Source: Rheinheimera sp.
Lineage (GTDB): Bacteria > Pseudomonadota > Gammaproteobacteria > Enterobacterales > Alteromonadaceae
Assembly (NCBI RefSeq): GCF_020217005.1
Contig: NZ_JAIWOI010000160.1
Location: forward strand, 1-10,000
Length of the DNA: 10,000 nucleotides
Direction: 5' to 3'
Positions 6,423 to 10,000 of the stretch are shown here, piece by piece. The notes below the pieces were generated by a model. The model saw nothing but the letters and a program-made list of their open reading frames with translations, made no database searches and was not told the DNA's origin. Numbering within the stretch: position 1 is the first letter of the stretch; every line of letters starts with the position of its first letter. The position numbers and the translations under genes are program-made.

Positions 6423-7584
6423 CAGTTTCTCCGAATAACACCGTAGCGTACATCAAATTACCATGTCTATTGGTGTGATCTACGGCATAACCTTGCTCAC
6501 CAAAAGTAAAAGCGATCAAAAATGGCGCACCATCCAATGAAGTACAAACATTATCACGCACTAAACCCATCTGCTCTTTGATACTGAGCAAACAAGCACC
6601 ACAAAAGATAATAATACCGCCACTGACTCGTTGTTGTGGCAAAATTGACCGCGTACAATCACACATAGTCCCGGTCCTGCTCAGTAGCCGGGGCGTTTCA
6701 CTTGTCATTAAACACAGTTGTGTTCCCTGCTCGACTTCGGCAAAAAGTTCAATGGTACCGTCATCATGAAAATCTACAGGTAAACTAAGCATATACAGAG
6801 GTAAATCCAGCTGATCCTGCTCAATGATCGAACCCAAGGGAGTTAAGGTGGTTTCCTGCATATAATTATCGCTGATTTTCTTGTTGAGCCAACGGCTATA
6901 AACATCTACTGCAGGTTGGTCATCAATTTCCTGTAGCAAACGTCCCTTAGCCTTAGTGACAATACCTTTATGTTGAGTAGGAACATAACCTGAATGGAAA
7001 AAATGACTGATGGCAACCGAGGGATAAAGTACAGCAATCACTACCGCCTGCTGATGAATAGCATAGCCGTCGTATTGAACCCACAAACCCGACACATCAT
7101 CGTCCGCACTACTCCCGCCATAAACCGGTACTTTCTTCCCTAAAACCTTTTCAATTTGCCTCAACACTGCCTCCTCAGTGCCAGGGGGCTGCATACACCA
7201 CACTAATTCTGGCACCTGGTAAGGTCGTCCGGCTTTTTGCAATGCTAACGTTAAAGCCTGTTGAGTTGCTTTTGCTATATCCTGGTTCTCTATCACAGCG
7301 CTGGCACTGGCATAATGTCCTTCGTCATCACGAATCATCATTACAGCTAAACTATCCTGTTGTAAAAACACCCCTTGTTCCGTAATTACGCCCAAACAGG
7401 AACTGCCTCCTATCCAATGCGCCGCACAACTTAGCATAGGTAACTCTCGAAGCAATGGAACGCGGCTATGATGTCCCATCACAAAACCAAACTGAAACTG
7501 CTGGCCTGCCAATTGCTGCTGCAGATCCTGCCAAATGGCTTCAGCTGTACAGGCGTTACTTTGTGCTGTTTTGATTTCAAACAT
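6409..7584 (-). CDS. nosP: FIST-domain sensor protein, probably NosP (nitric-oxide-sensing heme protein)
   Basis: The protein has 391 residues, the usual length of stand-alone FIST proteins. The FIST N-terminal domain (about 25-225) has IGGSSCLGV (58-66) and YGGSSADDD (155-163), both typical glycine-serine turns of the family. The C-terminal part (about 230-375) ends in the characteristic FTFGEQGY (359-366) followed by NRHGN (372-376). There is no signal peptide or membrane segment, so it is cytoplasmic. FIST proteins are ligand sensors. The subgroup co-encoded with histidine kinases includes NosP, shown in Pseudomonas, Vibrio, Legionella and Shewanella to bind heme and nitric oxide. The name rests on context (kinase directly downstream, HnoD-like regulator directly upstream) as well as domain. 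Heme binding cannot be proved from sequence alone, and I cannot name the heme ligand. The start is 6 bases after the upstream stop. The FIST family is very sure, the NosP function likely. Confidence 0.85.
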   Translation of the reverse strand: MFEIKTAQSNACTAEAIWQDLQQQLAGQQFQFGFVMGHHSRVPLLRELPMLSCAAHWIGGSSCLGVITEQGVFLQQDSLAVMMIRDDEGHYASASAVIENQDIAKATQQALTLALQKAGRPYQVPELVWCMQPPGTEEAVLRQIEKVLGKKVPVYGGSSADDDVSGLWVQYDGYAIHQQAVVIAVLYPSVAISHFFHSGYVPTQHKGIVTKAKGRLLQEIDDQPAVDVYSRWLNKKISDNYMQETTLTPLGSIIEQDQLDLPLYMLSLPVDFHDDGTIELFAEVEQGTQLCLMTSETPRLLSRTGTMCDCTRSILPQQRVSGGIIIFCGACLLSIKEQMGLVRDNVCTSLDGAPFLIAFTFGEQGYAVDHTNRHGNLMYATVLFGETDADS

Positions 7585-7590
7585 CAGCTG

Positions 7591-8925
7591 TTACTCTGCG
7601 GGTGCTTTGACGGAAGACACTAAAAGTGTCCATTTTTTTTCGCGCTTTGATTCTATCTGACATAATTTAGCTATGCTGACCTGCGTAAAAACATGACCAT
7701 GTGGCAACAATAAGATCCTGTTTTCATTGTATAAAGGGCGCTCCAGTACCATACCAGCCTCAAGTTGTTCTGTGGTAAGCTGAAGGTGATGAGAAGCGAT
7801 AAGTTCCGACCCTGACAGTTTCTCAACGGGTAAGGCAGACAGGATATTTAATAGCACGGGATCATAAAAACTACCCTGCTGCATTTTCAGTTGCTGAATA
7901 GCATTGGCAAAAGCACTGTCCTGCTGTCCTTCCTGCTTGTCAATCATGAGCCAAAAATCGCGGGCAAGAGCCAAAATACGGGACCCCAGTGGTATGTCTG
8001 TTCCCACTAAATGATCCGGACTTCCGGAGCCATTATAACGTTCGTACTGATGGTAAATTGCATCAGACATCAGGGCCAAATGGCTGGCTGGCAATAACAT
8101 CAACTGAGCCATGGCCGGATGAGTGTAATACTGCTGACGCTCATTACCGTCCAGACTATGAAAAGCTTTACTGTAAAGCTCAGTATCCATACCTAGCAAA
8201 CCTAACTGAGACAATAACCCGGCCATCACAATTTGTTTTTGCTCTTTTGGATCCAACTGCAAATGGGAGCACAGCAAGTGGCAGGTTCTGGCAATATGCT
8301 GGGCAAAATGACCATTTAAATGAGGGTTAACACTAATAAAGTTAAACAACAAATCTAATAAGGACTGGTGCTCTTGTTCCAATTGTTTTAGTACTTGCCT
8401 TAACTGCCCGGTGCGTTTTGATACATGCAGTTCAAGCTGTTGATTCAACTCTTTTAATTTCTGATTCTGCACACTGAGTTTTTGTTGTAGTTCTTTATTT
8501 TGTCTTACCAACAGAAACTTTTCAGCAGATTCACGAACCTGAACAATCAACTCTTCATTACGCCAGGGTTTTTGAATATAACGCTGAATTTGGCCCTGAT
8601 TGATTGCCATAATAGTGGAGTCAATATCTGCGTATCCCGTTAATAGCAATCGCTGACTGTCCGGACAACGTTCGGCCGCGCATCGCAAAAACTCCGCTCC
8701 TGTCATACCTGGCATCCGCATGTCGCTGATAATGACTGCAAATTCTTGCTTTTCAAGCAACAACAGCCCCTGCTCTCCACCTGTTACAGTAACGACATCA
8801 AATCCGGCAGCCATCAGCATACGTTGTAGTGATTTTAGTATGCTGATTTCGTCGTCGACGCAAAGCACTGTGGCTCGAGCAGCCACTGAATGGTGTTGGC
8901 TCACTGAGAGTTCTGAAGTAGTCAT
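7591..8925 (-). CDS. hnoD: Response regulator with degenerate HD-GYP domain (HnoD-like)
   Basis: The protein has 444 residues. The receiver domain (about 18-135) has D24-D25, phosphoacceptor D68 (ISDMRMPG), T96 and K119 in the QKPW motif of RpfG-type receivers. A coiled coil follows (about 140-190), then an HD-GYP-derived domain (about 200-365). The active-site pairs are lost: the usual LLHDIGK is LLSQLGL (237-243, HD replaced by SQ), and the GYP part reads NGSGSP (298-303). Structural residues such as YHQYERY and DIPLGSRILALARD (310-323) remain. The last 70 residues carry a motif common after such domains (LEAGMVL...LLLPHG, 388-410). A c-di-GMP phosphodiesterase role is therefore unlikely. 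In Shewanella oneidensis, HnoD is a degenerate HD-GYP regulator that controls the HnoB phosphodiesterase through its own phosphorylation; gene order here agrees. A GGAG site lies 8 bases before the ATG. It is first gene of the minus-strand operon. Confidence 0.87.
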   Translation of the reverse strand: MTTSELSVSQHHSVAARATVLCVDDEISILKSLQRMLMAAGFDVVTVTGGEQGLLLLEKQEFAVIISDMRMPGMTGAEFLRCAAERCPDSQRLLLTGYADIDSTIMAINQGQIQRYIQKPWRNEELIVQVRESAEKFLLVRQNKELQQKLSVQNQKLKELNQQLELHVSKRTGQLRQVLKQLEQEHQSLLDLLFNFISVNPHLNGHFAQHIARTCHLLCSHLQLDPKEQKQIVMAGLLSQLGLLGMDTELYSKAFHSLDGNERQQYYTHPAMAQLMLLPASHLALMSDAIYHQYERYNGSGSPDHLVGTDIPLGSRILALARDFWLMIDKQEGQQDSAFANAIQQLKMQQGSFYDPVLLNILSALPVEKLSGSELIASHHLQLTTEQLEAGMVLERPLYNENRILLLPHGHVFTQVSIAKLCQIESKREKKWTLLVSSVKAPAE

Positions 8926-9032
8926 ACCGAATTCTCCGCCAGGACAAATATCTTATTTGTCCCTTGTGTCGCATTTGTCTTAAACCTATGCTAAATTTGT
9001 CCCGAGTGCAAGAATAAGGTCAAAAAATATAG
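8926..9032. promoter_or_regulatory. Divergent regulatory region with four ATTTGTC(C) boxes
   Basis: This 107-bp gap separates the divergent HnoD-like and HnoC-like genes. It holds a perfect palindrome, GGACAAATA-TCT-TATTTGTCC (8942-8962), plus two more direct copies, ATTTGTC at 8973-8979 and ATTTGTCCC at 8995-9003. The copies at 8955-8963 and 8995-9003 are identical over 9 bases and 40 bases apart, near four helical turns. This is the layout of a multi-site operator. The likely binder is the HTH regulator encoded at 9033. HnoC of Shewanella is known to repress its own locus until phosphorylated. Binding is inference; the repeats are seen directly. Confidence 0.75.
8964..8992 (+). promoter_or_regulatory. 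Candidate sigma-70 promoter for the HnoC-like gene
   Basis: TTGTGT (8964-8969) and TATGCT (8987-8992) are 17 bases apart, with 3 of 6 and 4 of 6 consensus bases, so this is a weak promoter by sequence. The palindrome sits just upstream of the -35, one ATTTGTC box lies in the spacer, and another covers the expected start of transcription. That is a good geometry for repression. On the minus strand, TTGACC (9018-9023 read in reverse) could be the -35 for the HnoD-like gene, but its -10 is poor. Confidence 0.35.
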
Positions 9033-9587
9033 ATGAAAACTCTGACACCAGGTGAAATAGCTTCGTATTGTGACGTGCATCAACGCACTGTCAGCCGTTG
9101 GATTGCATCAGGACAGTTAAAAGGTTTTAAGCTGCCCGGCAGGGGTAACTACAGAGTAGTACTGGAAGACTTTATTTGCTTTTTAAATCAACAAAAAATT
9201 CCTGTTGCTGACTCACTAACCACTACAACGACAGTTTTAGTAGTAGACGATGAAGTTGCCTACAGAAGAGCTATATTCAGAGTCCTGCAACAGGGCGGAT
9301 TTCACGTCATACAGGCGCAGGACGGATTTCAGGCTGGCCTGCTTTTAGTGCAACATAAACCTGCTGTCATGACTTTGGACCTACAGATGCCAAGCCTGGA
9401 TGGCTTTGAAGTTTTAAAGTATATCCGCGAACACCCCGAGTTGAACCAGACAAAAATTCTGGTGATTTCAGGCTTAGCTCAAAGCGAACTAGACAGAGCC
9501 AAAGCCTGCGGCGCCAACGCTATACTGAGCAAACCATTTGATAATCCACGTTTACTGGAAGCAATTCAGCAACTAATCAATGAATAG
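9033..9587 (+). CDS. hnoC: Transcriptional regulator with N-terminal excisionase-like HTH and C-terminal receiver (HnoC-like)
   Basis: The protein has 184 residues. Residues 4-52 form a MerR/excisionase-type helix-turn-helix with a winged segment: TPGEIASYCDVHQRTVSRWI (5-24) is the two-helix part, and GFKLPGRGNYRV (31-42) the wing. A receiver domain follows (about 66-182): D72-D73, phosphoacceptor D116 in LDLQMPSLDG, S146 and K167 (LSKP). The domain order is the reverse of most response regulators. It matches HnoC of the Shewanella nitric-oxide network, a repressor released from DNA by phosphorylation. An in-frame TAG at 9030-9032 stands right before the ATG, so no longer start exists. The nearest purine-rich ribosome site (AAGG, 9016-9019) is 13 bases away, which suggests weak translation. 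The ATTTGTCC boxes just upstream are its likely targets. The gene next downstream follows after 19 bases. Domain call very sure; name likely. Confidence 0.88.
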   Translation: MKTLTPGEIASYCDVHQRTVSRWIASGQLKGFKLPGRGNYRVVLEDFICFLNQQKIPVADSLTTTTTVLVVDDEVAYRRAIFRVLQQGGFHVIQAQDGFQAGLLLVQHKPAVMTLDLQMPSLDGFEVLKYIREHPELNQTKILVISGLAQSELDRAKACGANAILSKPFDNPRLLEAIQQLINE

Positions 9588-9606
9588 ATGGCGGCCGGAG
9601 CAACTG

Positions 9607-10000
9607 ATGAAAAGTAAAATACTGATCGTTGATGATGAAGCGGCTGTTCTGCGCAGCCTTGAGCGTTTAATTAGTCGTGCTGGTTATCAGGTTGTCACTG
9701 CCAGTAGTGGCGCTCAGGCTCTGGCGTTGTTGGCCGAAAACCCTGTACAGATCATTTTATCTGACTTCCGGATGCCTTTGATGTGCGGTAATGAGTTACT
9801 CAAAACCGTTAAAAAACGTTCGCCCCAGATTGTAGGCCTGATTTTAAGTGCTTATGCTGATTTCGATGCAGTAGTAGAGAGCCTTAACTCAGGAATCGCC
9901 TTTAAGTTTTTACAAAAGCCCTGGACAGATCATTTACTACTGGCGGAAATCCAGAAAGCCGAACTTGAGTATAATCGCCGCAGCCAACCCGACCTGCACA
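9607..10000 (+). CDS. hnoB: Response regulator, receiver part only, cut by window end (probable HnoB)
   Basis: 131 residues are visible; the frame is still open at base 10000. ATG 9607 has GGAG at 9597-9600, 6 bases before it, and lies 19 bases after the HnoC-like stop. The receiver has D9-D10 (IVDDE), phosphoacceptor D53 (LSDFRMP), S81 and K104 in the QKPW motif. The KPW ending and SD-x-RMP loop resemble the receiver of the HnoD-like protein more than those of the CheY-like or HnoC-like proteins. The chain continues into a charged helix (112-125), the usual linker to an output domain. In Shewanella the gene beside hnoC is hnoB, a receiver-EAL c-di-GMP phosphodiesterase activated by phosphorylation. 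The symbol rests on this position alone, because no EAL motif is inside the window. GGDEF, HD-GYP or other output domains remain possible. Confidence 0.8.
   Translation, partial: MKSKILIVDDEAAVLRSLERLISRAGYQVVTASSGAQALALLAENPVQIILSDFRMPLMCGNELLKTVKKRSPQIVGLILSAYADFDAVVESLNSGIAFKFLQKPWTDHLLLAEIQKAELEYNRRSQPDLH

Noticed and set aside
7989..8330. Plus-strand open frame of 113 codons inside the HnoD-like gene
   Set aside because: Antisense to the degenerate HD-GYP region, without known motifs or a start signal.
7591..8925. Active RpfG-type c-di-GMP phosphodiesterase
   Set aside because: The HD metal-binding pair and the GYP motif are both substituted.
8720..8983. Plus-strand open frame running from the HnoD-like gene into the divergent region
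   Set aside because: Its body is the complement of the receiver domain coding sequence, and its end runs through the operator-like repeats; no recognisable domain.
9033..9190. Excisionase-like HTH as sign of a prophage or integrative element
   Set aside because: The HTH is fused to an intact receiver domain, and no integrase, attachment repeats or other phage genes are present.
9588..9617. ATG right after the HnoC-like stop, giving a 9-codon frame
   Set aside because: Very short, and overlaps the real ATG 9607, which has a proper GGAG site; no support as a leader peptide.

Overview
The window looks like a chromosomal segment of a gammaproteobacterium of the Alteromonadales type (Shewanella/Rheinheimera/Alishewanella-like). 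This is judged from gene families, moderate base composition, dense packing and gene order; the genus is an inference. No RNA genes, insertion sequences, CRISPR arrays or phage genes were seen.

Left part (1-2600, + strand): the end of a surface-polysaccharide cluster. It holds the C-terminal part of a Wzx/MATE-like flippase, a nitroreductase-family protein with a long N-terminal extension, and a polysaccharide pyruvyl transferase. Their ends overlap by 4 and 8 bases, so they are probably one transcript. It closes with an 18-bp stem hairpin and a T tract (2613-2662).

Middle part (2769-5029, + strand): a three-gene soluble signalling operon. It encodes a single-domain CheY-like receiver, a CheC-family phosphatase with two recognisable active-site motifs, and a PAS-containing histidine kinase. 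A promoter-like sequence with a dyad lies upstream. No chemotaxis or flagellar gene is in the window.

Right part (5010-10000): a minus-strand operon of degenerate HD-GYP response regulator, FIST-domain protein and histidine kinase (transcribed from 8925 down to 5010). It is divergent from a plus-strand pair: an HTH-receiver regulator, and a receiver protein cut by the window end. Order and domains closely match my knowledge of the Shewanella nitric-oxide/c-di-GMP network: NosP (FIST heme sensor) with its partner kinase, HnoD (degenerate HD-GYP), HnoC (repressor with HTH before receiver) and HnoB (receiver-EAL phosphodiesterase, whose EAL part would lie beyond the window). The 107-bp divergent region carries four copies of ATTTGTC(C), two of them forming a perfect 9-bp-arm palindrome. 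This is a strong candidate operator array for HnoC.

How the parts may work together (inference): the NosP-like protein would tune the adjacent kinase, which would phosphorylate the HnoB/C/D-type receivers. HnoB and HnoD would set c-di-GMP, and HnoC would control its own locus. The second kinase (3719-5029) has a closely similar core and meets the first one tail to tail with a 20-bp overlap. The CheY-CheC-PAS-kinase operon may therefore be a second input and a phosphate-removal arm of the same circuit. That link is the least described part of the window.
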